Assembly (NCBI GenBank): GCA_013139395.1
Contig: WTAX01000472.1
Coordinates: forward strand, 1 to 7,807
Length of the DNA stretch: 7,807 nucleotides
Direction of reading: 5' to 3'
Origin: Gammaproteobacteria bacterium
GTDB taxonomy: Bacteria > Pseudomonadota > Gammaproteobacteria > GRL18
The position numbers were made by a program, and so were the translations under genes. The notes under the pieces were generated by a model, which worked only from the letters and a program-made list of their open reading frames with translations, had not been told where the DNA came from and searched no databases. Below, one piece after another: positions 1 to 5,569 of this stretch; position 1 is the stretch's first letter; every line of letters begins with the position of its first letter.

Positions 1-336
1 AAAAACAGCTTCAAAGATACTTGGTTTAGTCATCGATCACACAAAAAATTATCCAATTTAATTTCACGTTTAATATATCTGTATTTAAGAACATTTGATT
101 TTAATATTATCTCTTTTCTAATCTCATCCGACAATCAATCTGGTGGTCATTCAACCACAATGAGACTTTCAGACAATTAGGTGCACTATAGGTGCTAAAA
201 TGACTTATTCAGTCTTAACTTGCAAAAAAATAGTTTATGAATAGTGATAATAAAGATTATTTAGCTGTGAATGAAGGTTGATCTTATGAAGCTCTAAGTA
301 CAAACTAGTTGTTACCAAGCAGATCAAAATTAGTAG

Positions 337-375
337 TTTCGTCCCTGAGCAGCTATTCGAATAAATTTAATTGGC
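337..375 (+). repeat. dispersed intergenic repeat, copy 1
   Basis: It begins TTTCGTCCC, then has AGCAGCTATTCGA and AAATTTAATTGGC. The first block matches copy 3 (518-526) and copy 4 (TATCGTCCC at 1977-1985). The block GCTATTCGA is identical in copy 2, where it is followed by TAATTTTTA rather than AAATTTA. The order of blocks is the same in the copies, which argues for common descent rather than chance AT-rich similarity. Confidence 0.5.
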
Positions 376-441
376 TAAATATATATGTGAGTAAGCAACA
401 ATTTCATAATAAAAATATTAAGCATTCAGAACTATAAAAAC

Positions 442-483
442 GGTCGCTCATTGTACAAAGCCGCTATTCGAGTAATTTTTACC
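442..483 (+). repeat. dispersed intergenic repeat, copy 2
   Basis: The blocks are CGCTCATTGTACAAAG, CCGCTATTCGA and GTAATTTTTACC. Aligned with 2075-2110 (CGCTCTTTGTACTTTG, CGGTAATTGAG, CGATTTTCA), about 26 of 37 columns agree with one gap. GTACAAA and TAATTTTT also match copy 6 at 2191-2227. Confidence 0.5.
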
Positions 484-498
484 AAGCTCTCGTCAGAT

Positions 499-544
499 AG
501 AAAAGCAGTAATTCACTTTCGTCCCAAAGTACTAATTCCGGGAT
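499..544 (+). repeat. dispersed intergenic repeat, copy 3
   Basis: It carries AAAGCAGTAATTCACTTTC then GTCCCAAAGTAC and TAATTCC. The part ATTCACTTTC is identical to the start of the minus-strand copy at 7262, and TTTCGTCCC to copy 1. The element GAAAGCAGACATT at 2131-2143 is a further partial match to its first block. Confidence 0.5.
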
Positions 545-573
545 GAGTCTTCATTTAAAATTCAGACATAAAA

Positions 574-602
574 GTGACAATTATTTGTTTGATTTATATA
601 AC
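574..602 (+). promoter_or_regulatory. candidate sigma70 promoter of the HAD-GNAT unit
   Basis: A -35-like GTGACA (574-579) lies 17 bases before a -10-like TATAAC (597-602); each differs from consensus at one position. Transcription would start near 608-610, giving a leader of about 60 bases before the phosphatase start. This is a match by eye only; a second TATAAT at 655-660 has no convincing -35 and would leave almost no leader. Confidence 0.45.
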
Positions 603-607
603 TCCCC

Positions 608-650
608 CTGCAAATACTGTTGTGTTTGGGGTATGAGGGAGAGTTTGCAG
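608..650 (+). promoter_or_regulatory. leader inverted repeat and Shine-Dalgarno region
   Basis: CTGCAAA (608-614) is a perfect inverted repeat of TTTGCAG (644-650). A good ribosome binding site GAGGGAGAG lies in the loop at 635-643, and CTCCC at 602-606 could alternatively pair with GGGAG at 637-641. The site is well placed for an ATG at 652, which opens a six-codon frame (MYNNFP) ending in TGA at 670-672, overlapping the phosphatase ATG at 669. The phosphatase ATG itself has no Shine-Dalgarno sequence, so translational coupling through this mini-frame is possible but unproven. Confidence 0.35.
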
Positions 651-668
651 CATGTATAATAATTTCCC

Positions 669-1457
669 ATGATTACTTTTACCGCAATTTTACTTGATAT
701 GGATGGCGTACTTTTCCATGGTATGAATCCTATTGATGGTGCAATGGATTTTATGCAAAATATTGAGCATATTCCTCACGTCTTTATCACTAATAACCCA
801 ATCAGATTACCTGAATCAATGGCTGATAAAATGGCTTAAATTGGATTTAAACGACCTGATGAAAAACTTATTATTACTGCAGGTGAAGCAACAGCAGTTT
901 GGCTTTCTCAACAAAAACAGGACTTTCGCTTCTTTGCCATTGGTGCTGATGGCTTACGCAAGAGTTTGCAGAAATATGGTTATGAGGATATGGATAATGC
1001 AGATTATGTCGTCATTGGAGAAGGTGAAGGGATTGATTATGCTTCAATAACTACTGGAATTAATTTAATCCTCAAACAAGGTGCTCAATTGATTAGTACG
1101 AATCCGGATACCAGTGTTGATGCTTTTTATCGTGGTAAACGTGCAATTATGCCTGGGGGTGGTGCGCTGGTAGCACCATTTATAGTTGCCACTGGCAAAC
1201 AACCCATCACCATCGGTAAGCCAATGCCTTTATTGTATGAGATTGCATTACAAGAATTAAATGTACCTGCTAATGATTGTCTGATGATTGGTGATCGACC
1301 TGACACAGATATATTGGGGGCTCAACAACTTGGTATACAAACCGCTTTAGTACGAACAGGTCGTTTCGCACCAGGGGAAAAATTACCAGATGATATGTCA
1401 ACACCAGATTGGGATGTAGACAATTTAATGCAATTGAAAAATTCACTTGGTCTGTAG
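669..1457 (+). pseudogene. HAD-IIA (NagD-like) phosphatase, interrupted by an in-frame TAA
   Basis: Reading one frame from the ATG at 669 gives a 262-codon HAD-superfamily hydrolase of subfamily IIA, the normal length for NagD-like sugar-phosphate or nucleotide phosphatases of the cytoplasm. Motif I is LLDMDGVLFHG with the nucleophile D10 and acid D12; motif II is FITNN with T41; the conserved lysine is in GKPMP (K184); motif IV is MIGDRPDTDILGA (D209, D214). Codon 57 is TAA (837-839) in KMA-stop-IGFKRPDE, just where relatives continue unbroken. There is no frameshift, and all motifs before and after are intact, so the lesion looks like one recent substitution (for example AAA, CAA or GAA to TAA). 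The 3' part could start at a TTG (966) but would lack the nucleophile, so a separate active product is unlikely. The GNAT gene follows 20 bases later. Alternatives are a sequencing error or stop read-through. Confidence 0.85.
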
Positions 1458-1477
1458 GTTAATTTGGATAACAATCA

Positions 1478-1966
1478 ATGCTCATAATAAAAGTATCGGA
1501 TGTGAAGCAGTTAGAAATTATTGTAGAACTCGCTGATACAATATGGCACGAGTATTTTACTCCCATTATTGGTAAAGCTCAGGTTGACTATATGCTGAAA
1601 AAGTTTCAATCAAAAGAAAGTATTACCCAACAGATTCACGATGGGGTTGTCTATTTCTTATTGATGGAGGATACCGTACCTATTGGCTATGTTGGTATTA
1701 TTATCAAAAACAGTGAATTGTTTTTGAGTAAGTTTTATATTCTATCAGCTGAACGTAATAAGGGATTTGGCAAACAAGTTATTAAATTTCTTGAGCAATT
1801 GGCTCTTGGCTATGAACGCCATAAGATTAGCCTGACAATCAATAAAAATAATATTAATACCATTAAAGCTTATCAAAAAATGGGATTTATTAATCTGGGA
1901 GCTATTGTTCAGGATATTGGAAATGGGTTTGTGATGGATGATTATAAAATGGAAAAGAATATTTAA
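1478..1966 (+). CDS. GNAT-family N-acetyltransferase
   Basis: This 162-residue protein has the length and layout of single-domain GNAT enzymes, which move an acetyl group from acetyl-CoA to an amine of a protein or small molecule; the substrate cannot be read from the sequence. The pyrophosphate-binding motif A is at about residues 86-106, with R93-N-K-G-F-G-K in place of the R/Q-x-x-G-x-G/A signature. Motif B is NTIKAYQKMGF at 127-137, with the usual Y132. The C-terminal VQDIGNGFVMDDYKMEK is shared by a broad group of bacterial GNAT proteins. There is no signal peptide or membrane segment, so it is cytosolic. The ATG at 1478 follows GGAT (1466-1469), a weak Shine-Dalgarno sequence. It lies 20 bases behind the phosphatase stop and is probably co-transcribed with it. 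Its intactness beside a broken neighbour suggests it is still used. Confidence 0.85.
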   Translation: MLIIKVSDVKQLEIIVELADTIWHEYFTPIIGKAQVDYMLKKFQSKESITQQIHDGVVYFLLMEDTVPIGYVGIIIKNSELFLSKFYILSAERNKGFGKQVIKFLEQLALGYERHKISLTINKNNINTIKAYQKMGFINLGAIVQDIGNGFVMDDYKMEKNI

Positions 1967-1971
1967 AGGAG

Positions 1972-2012
1972 TTCACTATCGTCCCTTACCTGTTATTTGA
2001 GAAAATTTACCC
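1972..2012 (+). repeat. dispersed intergenic repeat, copy 4
   Basis: It starts only a few bases after the GNAT stop: TTCACTATCGTCCC, then TGTTATTTGAG and AAAATTTACCC. It matches copy 1 (TTTCGTCCC, CTATTCGA, AAATTTA) and copy 3 (TTCACTTTCGTCCC) in the same order and spacing. Confidence 0.5.
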
Positions 2013-2074
2013 TGATTATTCTCAGCTTAATAAGCGGTAACTTCATATTGAGATAAAACCCATTCTAAAATTAA

Positions 2075-2110
2075 CGCTCTTTGTACTTTGCGGTAATTGA
2101 GCGATTTTCA
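2075..2110 (+). repeat. dispersed intergenic repeat, copy 5
   Basis: CGCTCTTTGTACTTTG followed by CGGTAATTGAG and CGATTTTCA aligns over its whole length with copy 2 at 445-481, with about 26 of 37 columns the same and one gap. Confidence 0.45.
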
Positions 2111-2190
2111 TTAGCTCACGTTCGAAGTGAGAAAGCAGACATTAAAAACTAATGAATTTTCATACTTTTGTGTTTGCTAAAAAGGCAAGA

Positions 2191-2227
2191 TAGTACAAAT
2201 AGCGGTCATATTTAATAATTTTTGTGC
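2191..2227 (+). repeat. dispersed intergenic repeat, copy 6
   Basis: The core AGCGGTCATATT (2201-2212) is identical to the core of the minus-strand copy near 7226-7237. It is preceded by GTACAAA and followed by TAATTTTT, both shared with copy 2, so this copy links the left and right members of the family. Confidence 0.5.
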
Positions 2228-2370
2228 TGGCTAAAAGTGACTTCATTGAAGGGATACAGTCATTTTTATCTCATACGTTTTTGACCTAATATAGTCATTC
2301 TATCCTGTTGGCATTGAATCTTAGCCCAGTATTGAAGATTCCACATAGCGTTAATTTTATTTTTTATCAA

Positions 2371-2454
2371 AAAGTACTTAATTTGACGTACTTTGTCTGT
2401 TGAGTGGCTTAATATGTCAAGCTGTTTAGTTCAATCATCAGTATAGTAACTATA
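2371..2454 (+). promoter_or_regulatory. candidate control region of the small acidic protein gene
   Basis: Two inverted repeats stand out. AAAGTAC (2371-2377) and GTACTTT (2388-2394) form a perfect 7-bp pair around a 10-base spacer that contains TTGACG (2383-2388), a possible -35. Nearer the gene, TATAGT-A-ACTATA (2442-2454) is a perfect 13-base palindrome whose left arm resembles a -10 box, ending 24 bases before the start codon. No -35/-10 pair with a spacing of 16-18 is convincing, so the exact promoter is unclear; the palindromes may be operators. Confidence 0.35.
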
Positions 2455-2478
2455 AAGTAATGTGATTGAGGAAAAAAC

Positions 2479-2904
2479 ATGAACACAATAGATTCTAACA
2501 GCCAAGCTTATGTAAATTTAGTTCAAAAGTCAGTACATGCTAATTCATTGAATCAAGTTGCTGAAGCAAAACAGGCCGGTGATCCAGTCGATGTGGAGCA
2601 ACTACATCAATCTAACCAATTTATACGAGATACAGCCCGTGAGACTGGTGTAGAGCTCTATTCTCAACAATTGAAAAAACAATCTTTTGAGACATATGTT
2701 GAATCTTCACAGCAGTTGAATGAAGATGAGGAAGAAAATAGTAGCAATGATTTGGTATATACATATAACCCCCAAGTAGTGAACGACTCATTGCAAACAG
2801 CGCAAAAAAGAGCTTTGGGTGTCTCTTTGTATGAAAACTTAAGTCAGCAAGCGAACAATAACTCTTTACAGGCAGATTCTAATTCGCTTAATGTTTATGT
2901 CTAA
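2479..2904 (+). CDS. hypothetical acidic Q/N/S-rich protein
   Basis: I do not recognise this 141-residue protein. It has no signal peptide, no membrane segment, no cysteine and no tryptophan, and no methionine after the start. Glutamine, asparagine and serine are very frequent, with a run of acids at residues 82-86 and an N/S/Q-rich tail. Residues 20-75 and 100-125 could be helical; the rest looks disordered. It is probably cytoplasmic or a partner-binding protein. The ATG is well supported: GAGGAAA ends about 5 bases before it. It appears to have its own control region (two palindromes at 2371-2454). It converges on the AraC-family gene with 6 bases between the stop codons. A real gene is favoured by the Shine-Dalgarno sequence, the isolated position and the open frame between noncoding flanks. 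Confidence 0.65.
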   Translation: MNTIDSNSQAYVNLVQKSVHANSLNQVAEAKQAGDPVDVEQLHQSNQFIRDTARETGVELYSQQLKKQSFETYVESSQQLNEDEEENSSNDLVYTYNPQVVNDSLQTAQKRALGVSLYENLSQQANNNSLQADSNSLNVYV

Positions 2905-2910
2905 ACATGA

Positions 2911-3897
2911 TTAGCCCAGCACTTCATTCGGGCTATGCCCCGTCCACTGACGATAAGCCCGAGAAAACGCACTGACTTCAGAGTAGCCCAGCAAAAAAGC
3001 TATTTCCGTAATGGTTTGGGAGCCACTTTTTAAATACTCATTGGCTAATTGAAGTCTTGTATCAGTCAATAATTCTCGGAAAGTGATGTTTTCATGTTTT
3101 AATTTTCTCTGCAACGTACGAGTGGACATATAAAACTCTGATGCAATGTCTGTATCCTTGACCTTACCGGTAGGTAATCTCTCGATGATTAGGTTTCTTA
3201 CTTGAGTTGATAATTCACTTGGCTTTGCCTCCTTTATAAAATAGTCCAGTATTTTTGTTTGAATACTCAATAATTCCGGATTGTCACCAGGAGACTTCTG
3301 GTATGCCATTTCTTTTGACAGGATAATTTGATTCTGTTTTTTTTGCTCATGGATATCACAGTGAAAAAAATCTTTATAGCGTTTTTTACAGCCTTGAATC
3401 CCATGACTAAAGTGAATGGCTTTGGGGTGAAAAGTATCACCATTATTTAATCGACACATTTTAACAAGGACTAACAGAAAGGCTTCCAATTGTTGTGGTA
3501 GTGGTTGGGAGGTTGCCTTGAAGATTACGCTTACAATCAAGTCTGACTCAGTCTCTTCTACTTTAATCATAAGGTGGCTACCCACAATATGAATATAGCG
3601 CTCCATTAACTCAAATGCTGTTTTCAAGTTTTTACTGGATTGCCAGGCATAACCTAATGCACTGGTGTAAGATGGATGCCATAACTCAGCCACTCTTAAT
3701 GGCCAGCACTTATCTTTTACAGATTGATTAATGATTTGCCATAAAGCAAAAGCTTTATTTACAGGTATTTGTTTGTGTAAATTATTATCGTGATCAAGTT
3801 CCAGATTTAATTCCTGAAAAAATGGTTCAGGATTGATCTGATAGCTCTCCAGAACTCGCCAAATAAGATTTGTGGCTGAAGCAGTTAGGGTTTCCAA
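2911..3897 (-). CDS. AraC-family transcriptional regulator (OruR-like, arabinose_bd + HTH_18)
   Basis: This 328-residue regulator has the length of the OruR/ArgR-like branch of AraC proteins. Residues about 15-205 form the N-terminal ligand-sensing domain typical of that branch (LGYAWQSSKNLKTAFELMERY is characteristic). Residues about 232-327 are the DNA-binding domain with two helix-turn-helix units: DIASEFYMSTRTLQRKLK (250-267) and TEIAFLLGYSEVSAFSRAYRQW (297-318), followed by the usual TGHSP. The start is TTG at 3897: GGAG lies 10 bases before it, an in-frame TAA comes 24 bases upstream, and no in-frame ATG exists in between; a nearby ATG (3904) is in another frame. A strong promoter sits at 3927-3955. 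Members of this branch control catabolic or virulence genes in response to small molecules, but no obvious target gene adjoins. Upstream, an IS6 element has separated it from whatever lay there before. Confidence 0.88.
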   Translation of the reverse strand: METLTASATNLIWRVLESYQINPEPFFQELNLELDHDNNLHKQIPVNKAFALWQIINQSVKDKCWPLRVAELWHPSYTSALGYAWQSSKNLKTAFELMERYIHIVGSHLMIKVEETESDLIVSVIFKATSQPLPQQLEAFLLVLVKMCRLNNGDTFHPKAIHFSHGIQGCKKRYKDFFHCDIHEQKKQNQIILSKEMAYQKSPGDNPELLSIQTKILDYFIKEAKPSELSTQVRNLIIERLPTGKVKDTDIASEFYMSTRTLQRKLKHENITFRELLTDTRLQLANEYLKSGSQTITEIAFLLGYSEVSAFSRAYRQWTGHSPNEVLG

Positions 3898-3926
3898 AAT
3901 GCATTTACTCCAACTAAATTAAATAT

Positions 3927-3955
3927 TGTATAGAAGGGTTGTCGTGTTTTGTCAA
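3927..3955 (-). promoter_or_regulatory. sigma70 promoter of the AraC-family gene
   Basis: On the minus strand a perfect -35 TTGACA (3955-3950) is followed after 17 bases by TATACA (3932-3927). Transcription would start near 3920, giving a leader of about 23 bases that contains the GGAG ribosome binding site (3911-3908). The promoter is overlapped by an imperfect inverted repeat, GTTG-C ... G-CAAC (about 3938-3956), which could be a binding site for autoregulation; that part is inference. Confidence 0.7.
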
Positions 3956-3984
3956 CCAACTTGGCATAATTTGATAAGTTCCAT

Positions 3985-4004
3985 GGTATTGTCAACTTAT
4001 TTTC
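3985..4004. repeat. IS6 element left terminal inverted repeat
   Basis: GGTATTGTCAACTTATTTTC pairs with the other end at 15 of 20 positions. Read outward on the minus strand it holds TTGACA (3995-3990), directed at the AraC-family gene, but the expected -10 position is a poor match. Confidence 0.8.
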
Positions 4005-4036
4005 ATTTGCCAAGAAACTCCCCTACTCCATAAATT

Positions 4037-4735
4037 TCAGGCACATGTCATCTCAGACCATTCATTGAAAGCTCGAAAACGAAAGAACCTATAATTTTCC
4101 GCTCTCATTAAGTGACGTCCCAGATTAAATAAATTGTTGATCTGTCCATGAACCGATAAAAATAATTGTGCCTGTTTGTGAGATTTAAAACCTCTCATTT
4201 GTCGTTCTTGTTGCCTCGTTCGTTGATGTGAATTCTCTTCTCGATTATTTGAATAACGTGCCTGAATATGAGTAACGGATGGCATCAATTCCTCTTTAGC
4301 TAAACCATAACTTTTGAGTTTATCAGTCATCAGTTTATATGGAGTTCTTTCCTGAGCCTTCAGTAGTTTCTTGAAAAACCGTTGTGCGGCCTTTTTATCT
4401 TTACGTTTTTGTACCAGAATATCAATGACATCACCATCCTGATCAACGGCTCTCCAGAGGTAATGCATCTTTCCACGTATTTTTATAAAGACTTCATCCA
4501 AAAACCAACAATCGCTTTTCTTTCCATACTGGTTTCTCAGTTTTTTCGCATAGGTCTTACCAAACTTCAAACACCATTGACAAATGGATTCATAGGTCAC
4601 TTGAATCCCACGATAAGCTAAGATATCTTCAATGTCTCTATAACTTAAAGTGAATCTATGATAAAGCCAAACAACATGACTTATAATGTCTTTTGGGTAA
4701 CGATGTCCAGAATAAAGATTGTTTTTTGGTTTCAT
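4037..4735 (-). CDS. IS6-family transposase
   Basis: This 232-residue DDE/RNase H-fold transposase is full length for the family. An N-terminal helix-turn-helix region (about residues 15-60, with RYPKDIISHVVWLYHRF and YRDIEDILAYRGI) precedes the catalytic core. The catalytic acids are D80 in CWFLDEVFIKIRG, D138 in KLMTDKLKSYG and E167 in NNREENSHQRTR. The D-to-E interval is shorter than in IS26 itself but normal for the branch with NNRxENSHQ. The C-terminal RRMRGFKS-like block and AFNEWSEMTCA are also typical of that branch. The ATG at 4735 is forced by an in-frame TGA 18 bases upstream; I see no good Shine-Dalgarno sequence. No stop or frameshift interrupts it, so it may still be active. Confidence 0.93.
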   Translation of the reverse strand: MKPKNNLYSGHRYPKDIISHVVWLYHRFTLSYRDIEDILAYRGIQVTYESICQWCLKFGKTYAKKLRNQYGKKSDCWFLDEVFIKIRGKMHYLWRAVDQDGDVIDILVQKRKDKKAAQRFFKKLLKAQERTPYKLMTDKLKSYGLAKEELMPSVTHIQARYSNNREENSHQRTRQQERQMRGFKSHKQAQLFLSVHGQINNLFNLGRHLMRAENYRFFRFRAFNEWSEMTCA

Positions 4736-4766
4736 TGGAAAAGTATGGCATCATTTATTCATTCTT

Positions 4767-4786
4767 GCTATTAACTTGACAGTACC
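4767..4786. repeat. IS6 element right terminal inverted repeat
   Basis: On the minus strand it reads GGTACTGTCAAGTTAATAGC, the transposase-proximal end of the element. Read outward on the plus strand it contains a perfect TTGACA (4776-4781), with no matching -10 at the right distance in the IS91 remnant beyond. Confidence 0.8.
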
Positions 4787-4796
4787 GTTATAGGCT

Positions 4797-5005
4797 CTGA
4801 ATGTTGGGGTAAAACCAGAATGGAATGATAGCCAACATCGCACTCAGCGGCTTGTCTGGTGGCATAGATGAAAACAAAGACAAGGCTTGTCATCACCATT
4901 CTCTGGCCATCTACCAGCCACGGCTTCGCCGTGCACGATGCTCCTGCGGTCATGTATTTTTAGTTGCTTTCTCCTGTAAGGGGCATGGAGTTTACCCATT
5001 CTTTA
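4797..5005 (+). pseudogene. decayed, internally deleted IS91-family transposase remnant
   Basis: A reading in the frame of 4939 gives ARCSCGHVFLVAFSCKGHGV then YPFF. This matches the N-terminal zinc-binding domain of IS91-family transposases, whose consensus is close to RCxxCGHxxLVAFSCKxRGxCPSC. Only part of the zinc ligands survive: the first pair has lost a residue (C-S-C) and CPSC has become YPFF. Just before it, IYQPR resembles the usual start MYQPR, now joined almost directly to RARC, so most of the first 60 or so residues are deleted. Inserting one base near 4930 would restore HGFARARC, a sign of an added frameshift. A perfect hairpin CACGGC-TTC-GCCGTG (4919-4933) lies at that point. 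The stretch is visibly richer in G+C than its surroundings. The 4797-4860 part may be the element's end; it is assigned only by position. Confidence 0.6.
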
Positions 5006-5041
5006 CTCATTTAGAAATGAACACAATTTTGGGACACTTAT

Positions 5042-5515
5042 CTACTCAGGTCTATCAACAACTATATAAGCAAGACTATCACCCTGTAAAGCTGGCTTAA
5101 GATAGGTGCCATTACAATCAAAGTAACTAGCTCCTGATACAGTAAGTGAACTGCAACCACTTGGCAAAGCAGAAATGACCGTACCAATAGCAAGTATTGG
5201 AGCAGCAGGTGCAGGCTGCTGAACAACAACGGTCGTAGCAGGTGCAGGTTCAACATAAGTGGTTGTAGGTGCAACATAGGTGGTTGTGGGCGCAACATAG
5301 GTTGGCGTCGCAATAACAGCAGCAGTTCCAACAGCAGTACGTCGGCGGGTTCTTCGTCTGACACCCGCCACACTAACTGGTGTTAAAGGTCGCCCGATTC
5401 TTGCTTCAGCATCCTGTATTATACGAAAACCAAATTGTGTCGATTCATCAAGGTCACCGGCAAAAAGTAGAATTGTCACTGCGGACAAGACAAAGAATTT
5501 ACTTAAAAATTTCAT
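5042..5515 (-). CDS. exported small protein with Thr/Val/Pro linker and two-cysteine domain
   Basis: This 157-residue protein starts with a short basic stretch and a hydrophobic segment (residues 7-20), fitting a signal peptide or membrane anchor; no clean AXA site follows at once, and EAR at 37-39 may mark where the mature part begins. Residues 40-62 are IGRPLTPVSVAGV followed by an Arg-rich patch. Residues 70-105 form a low-complexity linker with the repeat TYVAPTT. The C-terminal part (108-155: IGTVISALPSG-C121, C134-NGTYLKP, GDSLAYIVVDRP) looks like a small beta domain, reminiscent of DUF6515-type proteins, with a probable disulfide. It lies 54 bases behind the DUF2092 gene and likely shares its transcript. 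A GGGA sits 9 bases before the ATG. Function is unknown. The Arg-patch and linker suggest binding to another polymer or to the envelope. Confidence 0.7.
   Translation of the reverse strand: MKFLSKFFVLSAVTILLFAGDLDESTQFGFRIIQDAEARIGRPLTPVSVAGVRRRTRRRTAVGTAAVIATPTYVAPTTTYVAPTTTYVEPAPATTVVVQQPAPAAPILAIGTVISALPSGCSSLTVSGASYFDCNGTYLKPALQGDSLAYIVVDRPE
5247..5301. repeat. 21-bp tandem repeat inside the small exported protein gene
   Basis: About 2.6 copies of a 21-base unit (5247-5267, 5268-5288, 5289-5301) with a common block CAACATAGGTGGTTGT. The unit is in frame and encodes the TYVAPTT repeats, so copy-number change would lengthen or shorten the linker without a frameshift. Confidence 0.65.
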
Positions 5516-5569
5516 AACAGTTATCCCATTTTTATTTCTTTAAATTTTTATCTGAAATCATCGAATGAA

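Larger units (their letters stand above)
1..573. other. noncoding AT-rich stretch with decayed repeats
   Basis: I find no reading frame with coding character, no tRNA and no rRNA here. What it holds are three diverged, partly adjacent copies of a dispersed repeat (337-375, 442-483, 499-544), which also occurs at 1972-2227 and 7221-7262. The first 330 bases show nothing I can name beyond a short direct repeat GGTGC either side of ACTATA near 180-195. The stretch ends at a promoter-like pair at 574-602. Confidence 0.6.
2013..2370. other. noncoding spacer with repeat fragments
   Basis: There is no coding frame, RNA gene or clear terminator behind the GNAT gene. The spacer holds two further repeat copies (2075-2110, 2191-2227) and a fragment GAAAGCAGACATT at 2131-2143 that matches the first block of copy 3. 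Between 2228 and 2370 I see nothing beyond AT-rich sequence. Confidence 0.5.
3985..4786 (-). mobile_element. complete IS6-family insertion sequence, 802 bp
   Basis: The element is bounded by imperfect terminal inverted repeats that agree at 15 of 20 positions and begin GGTATTGTCAA on the left and GGTACTGTCAA on the right. The GG...TGT pattern and the 802-bp length are typical of IS6/IS26-like elements, which carry one transposase gene and move by replicative cointegrate formation. The flanking octamers AGTTCCAT (3977-3984) and GTTATAGG (4787-4794) differ, so there is no 8-bp target duplication of the kind the family makes. Each end contains TTGACA pointing outward, a feature known from IS6 relatives to help drive neighbouring genes. 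It lies between the AraC promoter and an IS91 remnant. Confidence 0.9.

Noticed and set aside
337..544. Possible CRISPR array from repeated TTTCGTCCC and CTATTCGA blocks
   Set aside because: The blocks diverge, spacing is irregular, copies occur in both orientations far apart, and no cas genes are present.
655..660. TATAAT as the -10 box of the phosphatase gene
   Set aside because: No -35-like hexamer lies 16-18 bases upstream, and the transcript would start almost on the start codon; the pair at 574-602 is better.
837..839. Stop codon reassignment to explain the phosphatase
   Set aside because: TAA ends the GNAT, small acidic protein and DUF2092 genes at sensible places, so TAA is a normal stop here.
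733..1050. A 105-codon plus-strand open frame
   Set aside because: It overlaps the phosphatase in another frame; the conserved HAD motifs are all in the other frame.
2891..2935. Bidirectional terminator between the two convergent genes
   Set aside because: Two short stems exist (ATGTTT/AAACAT and TAGCCC/GGGCTA), but both are only 6 bp, lack T-runs, and the second lies in the regulator coding region.
4771..4953. A 60-codon minus-strand open frame next to the IS6 element
   Set aside because: It runs antisense to the IS91 remnant and into the IS end; it has no recognisable family and no good start signal.
4825..5100. A 91-codon plus-strand open frame read as an intact gene
   Set aside because: It is the frame of the IS91 remnant run on by chance into antisense of the small exported protein gene; it lacks zinc ligands, most of the domain and a ribosome binding site.
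5062..5373. A 103-codon Leu-rich minus-strand frame
   Set aside because: It is the frame-shifted shadow of the Thr/Val/Pro linker in the exported protein gene and has no independent start signal.
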